Assembly (NCBI GenBank): GCA_034926235.1
Contig: JAYFRE010000099.1
Location: 1 to 7,499 of the forward strand
Direction of reading: 5' to 3'
DNA length: 7,499 nt
Origin: JAYFRE01 sp034926235
GTDB taxonomy: Bacteria; Pseudomonadota; Alphaproteobacteria; Rhodospirillales; Magnetospirillaceae
Shown: piece by piece, positions 1 to 5,717 of the stretch
Position numbering within the stretch: position 1 is the stretch's first letter
Layout: the number at the start of each line of letters is the position of its first letter
Notes under the pieces: generated by a model
Told to the model about the DNA's origin: nothing
Databases searched by the model: none
What the model saw: the letters and a program-made list of their open reading frames with translations, nothing else
Program-made: the position numbers and the translations under genes

Positions 1-1567
1 AGCGGCGATAGATGGGATCGCGGGCGATATAGCGCAGCGTGTCGTTCATCCAGCCCATATTCCATTTATAGCCGAAACCCAGCCCGCCCAGATGGACCGG
101 ACGGGACACCATCGGCCAGGCGGTCGATTCTTCGGCGATGGTGACCGCGCCGGGATGATCGGCATAGACCATGCGGTTCATCTGTTTCAAAAAATCGATC
201 GCTTCCAGATTCTCGTTGCCGCCGAATCGGTTGGGAATCCATTCGCCGGGTTTGCGCGAGTAATCGAGATAGAGCATCGAGGCCACGGCATCGACGCGCA
301 GCCCGTCGATATGGTATTCCTTCAGCCAGAACAAGGCGTTGGCGTAAAGGTAATTGACCACCTCGCGCCGGCCGTAATTAAAGATCAGGGTGTCCCAATC
401 CTTGTGCAGGCCCTGGCGCGGATCGGCATGTTCGTAAAGATGCGACCCGTCGAACAGCGCCAGCCCGTGCGGATCGGACGGGAAATGCCCAGCCACCCAA
501 TCGATGATGACGCCGATGCCTTGCTGGTGCAGGGAATCGACGAGAAAGCGGAAATCGTCCGGTGTGCCGTAGCGGCTGGTCGGCGCATAAAGCCCGATCG
601 GCTGATATCCCCAGGAACCGGTGAAGGGATGTTCGTGGATGGGCAGGAATTCGACATGGGTGAAGCCCATGTCCCGCACATAAGCGCCGAGTTCCTGCGC
701 CAATTCGCGGTAGGTGAGCGGCCGGCTGCCTTCCTCGGGCACGCGCCGCCACGAGCCTAGATGCACCTCATAGATCGACATCGGCGCGTCGCGGACGGAC
801 CGGGCGGCCCGCGTCTCCATCCAGTCCCCATCCCGCCAGTCAAAGCGGTCGATGTCCCAGACCCTGGACGCCGTTTGGGGCGGGCATTCGGCGGCGAAAC
901 CATAAGGGTCGGCCTTGTGCGGCAGGATGGCGCCATCGGCGGCCTTGATCTCGTATTTGTAAAGCGCGCCGGATTCCAGGCCGGGAATGAAGATTTCCCA
1001 TATGCCGACGTCGTGGCGCAGCCGCATGGGATGGACGCGTCCGTCCCAGCCGTTGAAATCGCCGATCACCGAAACCCGCCAGGCGTTCGGAGCCCAGACG
1101 GCGAAGGAAACGCCGGCGACACCGCCATGAACCATGACCTGAGCGCCCAATCGCCGGTAAAGGGAATGGTGGGACCCTTCGGCGAACAGATGCAGATCGA
1201 GCGCACCCAGGACGGGGCTGAAGCGGTAGGGATCGTCGATGCGCCGGGTGCGGCCCTGGTCGTCTTCGACATCCAGACGGTAATCGAACCGTTCCGCTCG
1301 TCCGACCGGAGCTGCGAAAAAACCTGAATCGTGAAGACGGGTCAGCCGCGCCACGGTTTCGCATCCCGCCGCGTCGATCACCGTCACGGCGACGGCTCCG
1401 GGCTGGAAGCTGCGTAAGATCAATCCATCCGGGGTTTCATGCAGCCCTAAGAGCCCGAACGGATCCCGGTGCGCGCCGTCGAGAAAGGCCTGGATTTCGG
1501 CGTCGGGCCCATTTCCGGTCCGAATCCGGAATCCGGCGGGCGCTTTTTTTGCCGATGTGTCGCTCAT
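1..1567 (-). CDS. glgB: 1,4-alpha-glucan branching enzyme, N-terminal ~522 codons (3' end outside window)
   Basis: GlgB cuts alpha-1,4-glucan chains and re-attaches them by alpha-1,6 bonds, making the branches of glycogen in the cytoplasm. Reading leftwards from the ATG at 1565-1567, the frame stays open to base 2 with no stop. Residues ~24-110 match the N1 module (DPFGLLGLH, then VWAPNA further on). The carbohydrate-binding module-48 signature GDFNGWDG follows, then the GH13 catalytic domain with YEVHLGSW, EFLPIHEHPF, SWGYQ and IIDWVAGHF. The nucleophile is the Asp of LRVDAVASM (codon ~426, bases 290-292). The acid/base is in IAEEST, probably the first Glu (codon ~479), which gives the same 53-residue spacing as D405/E458 of E. 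coli. The family is about 730 residues long, so roughly 200 C-terminal residues, including the final beta domain, lie beyond the window. The start is supported by AAGGAGAA at 1576-1583. It is divergent from hemA; other glycogen genes may follow downstream, but I cannot see them. Confidence 0.97.
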   Translation of the reverse strand, partial: MSDTSAKKAPAGFRIRTGNGPDAEIQAFLDGAHRDPFGLLGLHETPDGLILRSFQPGAVAVTVIDAAGCETVARLTRLHDSGFFAAPVGRAERFDYRLDVEDDQGRTRRIDDPYRFSPVLGALDLHLFAEGSHHSLYRRLGAQVMVHGGVAGVSFAVWAPNAWRVSVIGDFNGWDGRVHPMRLRHDVGIWEIFIPGLESGALYKYEIKAADGAILPHKADPYGFAAECPPQTASRVWDIDRFDWRDGDWMETRAARSVRDAPMSIYEVHLGSWRRVPEEGSRPLTYRELAQELGAYVRDMGFTHVEFLPIHEHPFTGSWGYQPIGLYAPTSRYGTPDDFRFLVDSLHQQGIGVIIDWVAGHFPSDPHGLALFDGSHLYEHADPRQGLHKDWDTLIFNYGRREVVNYLYANALFWLKEYHIDGLRVDAVASMLYLDYSRKPGEWIPNRFGGNENLEAIDFLKQMNRMVYADHPGAVTIAEESTAWPMVSRPVHLGGLGFGYKWNMGWMNDTLRYIARDPIYRR

Positions 1568-1575
1568 GGGGGGCG

Positions 1576-1583
1576 TTCTCCTT
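1576..1583 (-). promoter_or_regulatory. Ribosome binding site of glgB
   Basis: On the minus strand the sequence reads AAGGAGAA, eight bases before the ATG at 1567. This is a strong Shine-Dalgarno match and fixes the glgB start. No other in-frame start has comparable support. Confidence 0.8.
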
Positions 1584-1639
1584 GCCATCCAGGGCCAGCC
1601 TCCACCATAGCCCGCAATCGGCGCGGATGCCGCCAAAAC

Positions 1640-1653
1640 TTGATTTTTATCCA
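1640..1653. promoter_or_regulatory. Candidate FNR/FnrL-type box between glgB and hemA
   Basis: The sequence TTGAT-TTTT-ATCCA differs at one base from the FNR-family consensus TTGAT-N4-ATCAA. Its centre lies about 80 bases upstream of the glgB start and about 100 bases upstream of the predicted hemA transcription start. In Rhodobacter the oxygen regulator FnrL is known to act on hemA, which makes the site plausible in this place. The position is too far upstream for a classical -41.5 activator site at hemA, so it could serve glgB instead or be a chance match. Confidence 0.3.
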
Positions 1654-1713
1654 TGGGATGAAGGATGTCGGGTCTTCTGTCTGCCCGTTTTGACGTCAGC
1701 CTGCCCATTATCG

Positions 1714-1742
1714 TTGCAGGCTTTCCGCCCACTCGTTAGAAT
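1714..1742 (+). promoter_or_regulatory. Predicted sigma70-type promoter of hemA
   Basis: TTGCAG (1714-1719) and TAGAAT (1737-1742) are separated by exactly 17 bases. Each box is close to the housekeeping consensus. A start of transcription near 1750 would give a leader of about 45 bases before the hemA ATG. The palindrome TGACGTCA at 1691-1698 lies just upstream of the -35 box. Confidence 0.55.
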
Positions 1743-1793
1743 CGAACACTGGATTCTCATGCCACTCTGGGCGGCACCGACCGAGGATAGGAC

Positions 1794-3011
1794 ATGAATT
1801 ACAACGCTTTCTTCTCCAGTCGTCTTCAGAATTTGCGCCAGGAAGGCCGCTATCGGGTTTTCATCGACATTGAACGGAAAGCCGGAGATTTCCCCCGGGC
1901 GATCCGCCACCGCCCCGATGGCGGACAGGACGAGATCGTCGTCTGGTGCAGCAACGATTATCTGGGTATGGGGCAGCATCCGGTGGTGACGGGTGCGATG
2001 CACGAAGCGATCGATCGTTGCGGCGCGGGCGCGGGCGGCACCCGCAACATATCGGGCTCGAACCATTACCATGTGTTGCTGGAGCAGGAGCTTGCCGCCT
2101 GGAACGGCAAGGAATCGGCGCTTTTGTTCACCTCGGGCTATGTCGCCAATCAGACCGCGCTTTCGACCTTGGGCAACGAGATCCCCGGGCTGCATATTTT
2201 TTCCGATGCGCTCAACCATAATTCGATGATCGAAGGCGTCCGGCAATGCAAGGCCGAGCGGCATATCTTCAAACACAACGACCCCGCCGATCTCGACCGG
2301 CTGATGGCGTCGGTGGATGAAAACGCGCCCAAGCTGGTGGCCTTTGAATCGGTCTATTCGATGGATGGCGATATCGCGCCGATCGCGGCCTTGTGCGACG
2401 TGGCCGAGAAATACGGGGCGATGACCTATTGCGACGAAGTGCATGCGGTCGGCATGTATGGGGTGACCGGTTCCGGCGTGTGCGAACGAGACGGCGTGCA
2501 GGATCGCGTCACCCTGATTCAGGGCACCCTGGCCAAGGCGATCGGCGTCGTCGGCGGTTATATCGCGGCGTCGTCGGCGATGGTCGATTTCGTGCGCAGC
2601 TTCGGGCAGGGATTCATCTTTTCATCGGCCTTGCCGCCCGCGGTTTCGGCCGGATGTGTGGCCAGCATCCGCTGGCTCAAAGAGCATGACGAGATTCGCC
2701 AGCGCCATCAGGAGCGGGCCGTGACCTTGCGCCGCCGTCTGACCGGGCTGGGCATTCCGGTCCTGCCGTCGGTCAGTCATATCTGTCCGGTGATGGTCGG
2801 CAATGCGGCGCTGTGCAAGGAAGCGTCAGACCATCTGCTGAACCACCACCATATCTATGTGCAGCCGATCAATTATCCGACCGTGCCGGTGGGGATGGAA
2901 CGATTGCGCGTCACGCCGACACCCTTGCATGACGACGCCATGATGGACGCCTTTGTCGATGCGCTGGCCGATGTGTGGCGGCGTCTCGGCCTGACCCGGA
3001 TCGCCGCCTGA
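1794..3011 (+). CDS. hemA: 5-aminolevulinate synthase (Shemin pathway)
   Basis: HemA is the pyridoxal-phosphate enzyme that condenses glycine with succinyl-CoA to 5-aminolevulinate, the first step of heme and other tetrapyrroles. The protein has 405 residues, the normal bacterial length. Counting from this ATG, known functional residues fall at the same numbers as in the Rhodobacter capsulatus enzyme: R21, T83 and N85 (GGTRNISGSN), H142, S189, D214 and H217 (CDEVH), and the Schiff-base lysine K248 in GTLAKAIG. The conserved ERLRVTPTP with the likely substrate-carboxylate arginine is at ~369-377. GAGGA at 1783-1787, six bases before the ATG, supports this start. A good promoter lies at 1714-1742. 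One oddity is a Cys-Pro pair at residues 331-332 (HICPVMVG), where most relatives, as I recall them, have a non-cysteine residue. The close homolog 2-amino-3-ketobutyrate CoA ligase (Kbl) is excluded by the ALAS-specific N-terminus and motifs. Confidence 0.98.
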   Translation: MNYNAFFSSRLQNLRQEGRYRVFIDIERKAGDFPRAIRHRPDGGQDEIVVWCSNDYLGMGQHPVVTGAMHEAIDRCGAGAGGTRNISGSNHYHVLLEQELAAWNGKESALLFTSGYVANQTALSTLGNEIPGLHIFSDALNHNSMIEGVRQCKAERHIFKHNDPADLDRLMASVDENAPKLVAFESVYSMDGDIAPIAALCDVAEKYGAMTYCDEVHAVGMYGVTGSGVCERDGVQDRVTLIQGTLAKAIGVVGGYIAASSAMVDFVRSFGQGFIFSSALPPAVSAGCVASIRWLKEHDEIRQRHQERAVTLRRRLTGLGIPVLPSVSHICPVMVGNAALCKEASDHLLNHHHIYVQPINYPTVPVGMERLRVTPTPLHDDAMMDAFVDALADVWRRLGLTRIAA

Positions 3012-3023
3012 GTTTGCCGTCTC

Positions 3024-3473
3024 TTAGCCCCGGTCCGGGTTCCGGGACAGATGAGGATGGTAGTCGAACTCCTTGCGGCGATAGGCTCCGTCCTCGAATA
3101 ACGGGCTGTTGATGACGAAGTCGGCGGTCGAACGGGTCATGGCCAGCACGATGTTGTAAACGGTGGATAGGCGCGTCAGCGCCTTGACATCGACATCGTG
3201 CGGCTGGGCGGTCATGGGATCGATAAAGAAAATCAGGATGTCGAGCCGCCCTTCGGCGATCATCGCGCCCAATTGCTGATCGCCGCCCAGCGGACCTGAT
3301 TTCAGGCGGGAAACCTTCAGTCCCGGACAGGTCTCCATGAGCAGCGCGCCCGTCGTTCCGGTGGCGAATAATTCATGCCGCCCCAGGGTGCCGGCATTGA
3401 AGGCGACCCATTCCTTGAGATCCTGTTTGCGCCCGTCATGCGCCACCAACCCGATCCTGTTGCGTTTCGCCAT
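3024..3473 (-). CDS. mgsA: Methylglyoxal synthase
   Basis: MgsA converts dihydroxyacetone phosphate into methylglyoxal and phosphate, a cytoplasmic glycolytic bypass that relieves sugar-phosphate overload. The 149-residue product is collinear with the 152-residue E. coli enzyme. It carries LVAHDGRK (H12, K16), the phosphate-binding FATGTTG (~36-42), SGPLGGDQQ (catalytic-type D65), FFIDP (D85) and QPHDVD (H92, D95). These correspond to H19, D71, D91, H98 and D101 of E. coli. The frame is open back to 3596, but homology begins only at MAKRNRIG, so I place the start at the ATG at 3471-3473. AAGGAA lies about 10 bases upstream of it. The gene converges on hemA, with 12 bases between the stop codons. 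Glycogen metabolism (glgB) nearby is a loose thematic link only. Confidence 0.95.
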   Translation of the reverse strand: MAKRNRIGLVAHDGRKQDLKEWVAFNAGTLGRHELFATGTTGALLMETCPGLKVSRLKSGPLGGDQQLGAMIAEGRLDILIFFIDPMTAQPHDVDVKALTRLSTVYNIVLAMTRSTADFVINSPLFEDGAYRRKEFDYHPHLSRNPDRG

Positions 3474-3591
3474 GATGTTTCCATTCCTTAAGATCATGTC
3501 ACCGTAGGGCCGCCCGAGATAAAAGGCATAAAGGAGGGGCTGAGCGCTGTGCAAGGGGTTGCCGCTGTGCGGAAGAGACCTATTGTCGGGA

Positions 3592-3597
3592 ATCATA
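3592..3597 (-). promoter_or_regulatory. Weak candidate -10 box for mgsA
   Basis: On the minus strand TATGAT occurs here in AT-rich sequence about 120 bases upstream of the mgsA start. I see no convincing -35 box at the right distance. The call rests on the -10 hexamer and base composition only, and another weak candidate (TTGCAC, about 17 bases, then TTATGC) lies closer to the gene. Confidence 0.2.
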
Positions 3598-3624
3598 CAC
3601 TTTTGGTTGAGAATCTCTTGTGAT

Positions 3625-3652
3625 TTGCGTGTGATGGAGCTCTATCTAAAAT
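3625..3652 (+). promoter_or_regulatory. Candidate promoter for the small ORF at 3725
   Basis: TTGCGT (3625-3630) and TAAAAT (3647-3652) are separated by 16 bases. This would start transcription near 3659, about 65 bases before the ATG at 3725. It lies in the AT-rich spacer divergent from mgsA, so the region could hold back-to-back promoters. Confidence 0.35.
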
Positions 3653-3724
3653 AAGAAGAATTCGTTATCCTGCGCTTGTTTGGTTCTCTGTTCTACCCAA
3701 GGGCCGGGGGGCAGGGGGCATAGA

Positions 3725-3940
3725 ATGCGGAGTGACCTTTACGGTGAATCCATGTCGCTGGCTAGTCGCTTGCGCGGTATGCGCGAATGCTTGGCCTATA
3801 TCCGGTAGGAAGCTTTGACCTATAGGCTTCATGGCGTTGCCGATTGCCTGGATGCGGCATGTGACGAAATCGATGCGGGGATCGAGGATTTGTCCTTGAC
3901 CTCGACATCGATCATTGATGGCGGCGTCCGGCGACGATAA
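3725..3940 (+). pseudogene. Unrecognised small ORF (71 codons) interrupted by an in-frame TAG at codon 28
   Basis: I do not recognise this protein. From the ATG at 3725 the frame reads 27 codons to a TAG at 3806-3808. It then continues in the same frame for 43 codons to a TAA at 3938-3940. Both halves look coding. The first ends RLRGMRECLAYIR and the second begins EALTYRLHGVADCLD, giving an uninterrupted amphipathic helix pattern across the TAG, followed by an acidic stretch and a short basic tail (GGVRRR). AGGGGG at 3713-3718 could serve as a ribosome site, and a candidate promoter lies at 3625-3652. A single-base change of a lysine, glutamine or glutamate codon would explain the TAG. So the likeliest reading is a recently inactivated small gene, or a sequencing error. 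Amber readthrough, or two small ORFs with restart at TTG 3815, are less likely alternatives. That the stretch ever encoded a protein is itself uncertain. Confidence 0.45.
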
Positions 3941-3990
3941 TCGTCGCCGGGCGTAGCGCCTGCGAAAAGTCCGGACGGCATTTTTTCTTT
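3925..3990 (+). terminator. Terminator-like branched stem-loop at the end of the small ORF
   Basis: CGTCCGG (3925-3931) pairs with CCGGACG (3971-3977), and this outer stem is followed three bases later by TTTTTT at 3981-3986. Between the arms are two further hairpins: CGACGA-TAA-TCGTCG (3932-3946) and GGCG-TAG-CGCC (3950-3960). A three-way junction plus U-tract therefore resembles an intrinsic terminator. The inner hairpin can alternatively extend to a perfect 10-bp stem (3928-3937 with 3941-3950, loop TAA), which would break the outer stem. The stop codon of the small ORF is that TAA loop. Confidence 0.5.
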
Positions 3991-4186
3991 ATGCTCATGT
4001 GCCGGAACCTGTTTTTCGCACCATCGCCGCTTAAGGCAGGGTGGAAGGTGAAACCGGCCTTCTGCCTTGACGTTCCAGGCGGTTTTCTCGATCTTCCTTG
4101 GTGTGGCGGGAACGGCGCGGTTGTTCCAATGATAACCGCGAAACGCTGTGCATGGTTTTTAATCACAGGCTGCTAGTGTTTATATT
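3991..4186. other. Non-coding spacer with two imperfect hairpins
   Basis: No reading frame here resembles a protein; the short open frames on both strands lack a ribosome site and have no recognisable motif. Two dyads are visible. AAGGCAG (4033-4039) plus AAGG (4045-4048) pair with CCTT plus CTGCCTT (4058-4068), with a five-base bulge. CGCGGTT (4116-4122) pairs with AACCGCG (4134-4140) around an 11-base loop, with TTTTT about 15 bases further on. These could belong to a small RNA or mark an old, decayed gene. I cannot tell which. Confidence 0.3.
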
Positions 4187-4266
4187 TTGACCAACACAGT
4201 TTGTCATTGTGTTTAATTGAATCTAAATGTATTTTTAAACATAACAACTTTTGTTCTGTGTTAAAT
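4187..4266. promoter_or_regulatory. AT-rich promoter/operator region of the transporter operon
   Basis: Base composition drops sharply to AT-rich here, just ahead of the ABC operon. TTGACC (4187-4192) and TTGTCA (4201-4206) are possible -35 boxes, but neither has a strong -10 partner. Two dyads share the half-site TGTGTT: AACACA (4193-4198) with TGTGTT (4208-4213), and AACATA (4238-4243) with TGTGTT (4257-4262). These would suit a transcription factor binding as dimers. I cannot name the regulator. Confidence 0.35.
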
Positions 4267-4271
4267 ATCCG

Positions 4272-4375
4272 TCCGGCGAAAATGGCCGATCGCATCTGCA
4301 TCCTTGATGCGCCGGAAGGCGGCGGGGCACTTGGCTCCGAACGACAGAGACCGTAAAAAGGGAAAAGGGCTTTCC
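4272..4375 (+). promoter_or_regulatory. Potentially folded 5' leader of the transporter operon
   Basis: TCCGGCG (4272-4278) can pair with CGCCGGA (4310-4316), and GCATC-CTT-GATGC (4298-4310) can form a hairpin within it, sharing the base at 4310. Right before the start codon, GGAAA (4361-4365) faces TTTCC (4371-4375), with the Shine-Dalgarno bases in the loop. This resembles a leader in which access of ribosomes could be controlled. I recognise no known riboswitch class. Confidence 0.25.
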
Positions 4376-5041
4376 GTGCATTTCGATCTGGCCTTCATTC
4401 AAAACTATGCGCCGCTTTATGCCGAGGCGGCCGGGCTGGCGCTCAAACTGGCGTTCTGGGGAATCCTGTTTTCCACCATCGTCGGGTTTGTGTGCAGCCT
4501 GATCCGTTATTACCGGGTTCCGTTCCTGTCTCCTGTCACGGGGGCTTATATCGAATTGTCCCGGAACACGCCGCTGCTGGTGCAATTGTTCTTTCTTTAT
4601 TTCGGGCTTCCCAAGATGGGCATTCATCTGGACGCTGAAATCTGCGGCGTCATCGGCCTGACCTTCTTAGGAGGGAGCTACATGGCCGAAGCCTTTCGCG
4701 GCGGGCTTGAGGCCGTTTCTAAAATTCAGATCGAATCCGGCCTGTCCATCGGCCTGTCCACGCCGCAACTGGTCCGTTACGTGATCCTGCCCCAGGCTTT
4801 CGCCGTGGCCGTGCCGGCCTTGGGGGCGAATGTGATTTTCCTGATCAAGGAAACCTCGATCTTTTCGGTCATGGCGCTGGAAGACCCGATGTTCGTCGCC
4901 AAGGATCTGATCGGGCTTTACTACGATACCGGCGAGGCGCTGCTGATGCTGGTCGTGACCTATCTGATCATGCTGCTGCCGCTGTCGATTTTGCTGACTT
5001 ATCTGGAAAAGAAGGTGCGCCATGCCGGATTCGGGCATTAG
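4376..5041 (+). CDS. Amino-acid ABC transporter permease, HisMQ/GlnP type (first subunit)
   Basis: This is one half of the inner-membrane channel of a polar amino-acid ABC importer. From the GTG at 4376 the protein has 221 residues, the usual family length. Hydrophobic segments are at about 20-44, 57-78, 86-104, 143-162 and 186-209. The cytoplasmic EAA loop that docks on the ATPase spans about 105-141, with EAFRGGLEAVSK, ESGLSIGL and RYVILPQA. LSRNTPLLVQLFFLYFGLP (~61-79) is a family hallmark. The frame is open upstream to TTG 4304 and ATG 4307. That extra stretch is hydrophilic and unlike the family, and it has no ribosome site, while AAAAGGG (4363-4369) precedes the GTG by six bases. The 3' end overlaps the next permease by 20 bases, so the two are translated together. 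Substrate assignment comes from the binding protein downstream. Confidence 0.93.
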   Translation: MHFDLAFIQNYAPLYAEAAGLALKLAFWGILFSTIVGFVCSLIRYYRVPFLSPVTGAYIELSRNTPLLVQLFFLYFGLPKMGIHLDAEICGVIGLTFLGGSYMAEAFRGGLEAVSKIQIESGLSIGLSTPQLVRYVILPQAFAVAVPALGANVIFLIKETSIFSVMALEDPMFVAKDLIGLYYDTGEALLMLVVTYLIMLLPLSILLTYLEKKVRHAGFGH

Positions 5042-5702
5042 CATCCTGTTCGAGGGGCGCAACCTGATCCGGCTTGCGCAGGGGTTATGGGTCACGGCCT
5101 ATATCGCCTTTGTTTCCGTCGCCCTGTCCACGCTGCTTGGGGTTCTTGTCGGGCTGGCGATGTCGTCCCGGTTCACGGCGCTGCGGGCGGTGATGCGTCT
5201 TTATCTGGACGCGATCCGGATCGTGCCGGTTCTGGTGCTGCTGTTCCTGGCCTATTTCGGCCTGGGCAAGGTGTTTCACGTCAACCTCAACGCCGAACTG
5301 GCGTCGATCCTGGTGTTCACCCTGTGGGGTGCTGCCGAGATGGGCGATATCGTGCGCGGCGCGGTGACGTCCCTGCCGCGCCATCAGCGCGAAAGCGGCC
5401 TGTCCATCGGCCTGACGGAAGGGCAGGTTTATCGCTATGTGATCATCCCCCAGGCGGTTCGCCGCCTGCTGCCGGGTGCGATCAATCTGGCGACGCGCAT
5501 GATCAAGACCACCTCTTTGGTGATGCTGATCGGGGTGGTCGAAGTGCTGAAGGTCGGGCAGCAGATCATCGAATACGCGTCCCTGATTTCAAATCCGACC
5601 GCGTCTTTCTGGGTCTACGCCTTCATCCTTTTTCTCTATTTCGCCATCTGCTACCCGATTTCCCGATACGCGGCGTATCTGGAACAGAAGTGGCAGAGCT
5701 GA
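5022..5702 (+). CDS. Amino-acid ABC transporter permease, HisMQ/GlnP type (second subunit)
   Basis: This second permease would form a heterodimeric channel with the product of the preceding gene. It has 226 residues with membrane segments at about 22-47, 65-85, 92-108, 150-172 and 196-216. Its EAA loop lies at about 106-145 (DIVRGAVTSLPRHQRESG, then RYVIIPQAV). The motif ESGLSIGL is shared with the first permease, consistent with an old duplication. The start at ATG 5022 is supported by AAGG at 5012-5015. It lies within the last 20 bases of the preceding gene, which implies translational coupling. The ATPase gene follows after 15 bases. Confidence 0.93.
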   Translation: MPDSGISILFEGRNLIRLAQGLWVTAYIAFVSVALSTLLGVLVGLAMSSRFTALRAVMRLYLDAIRIVPVLVLLFLAYFGLGKVFHVNLNAELASILVFTLWGAAEMGDIVRGAVTSLPRHQRESGLSIGLTEGQVYRYVIIPQAVRRLLPGAINLATRMIKTTSLVMLIGVVEVLKVGQQIIEYASLISNPTASFWVYAFILFLYFAICYPISRYAAYLEQKWQS

Positions 5703-5717
5703 CAAAGACGGGATTCC

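Noticed and set aside
92..1327. Two long rightward open frames, 92-760 and 761-1327
   Set aside because: They lie antisense to glgB, whose frame is continuous and full of family motifs. The rightward translations have no recognisable domain and are by-products of GC-rich codon use.
1691..1698. Palindrome TGACGTCA upstream of the hemA promoter
   Set aside because: It resembles a eukaryotic CRE site, but an 8-base palindrome alone is expected by chance and matches no bacterial regulator I can name.
1647..2444. Leftward open frame of 265 codons overlapping the start of hemA
   Set aside because: It is antisense to hemA, has no ribosome site or family resemblance, and would cover the hemA promoter.
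3474..3596. A longer mgsA start at 3596 adding 41 residues
   Set aside because: The added part has no counterpart in methylglyoxal synthases, and the apparent ribosome site for the ATG at 3473 lies inside it.
3912..4176. Short open frames on both strands (leftward 3912-4166, rightward 3991-4176)
   Set aside because: They overlap each other, lack ribosome sites, show no motif, and one covers the terminator-like structure.
4304..4375. Upstream TTG or ATG start of the first permease
   Set aside because: The extra 23-24 residues are charged and unlike the family N-terminus, and there is no Shine-Dalgarno match before them; the GTG at 4376 has one.
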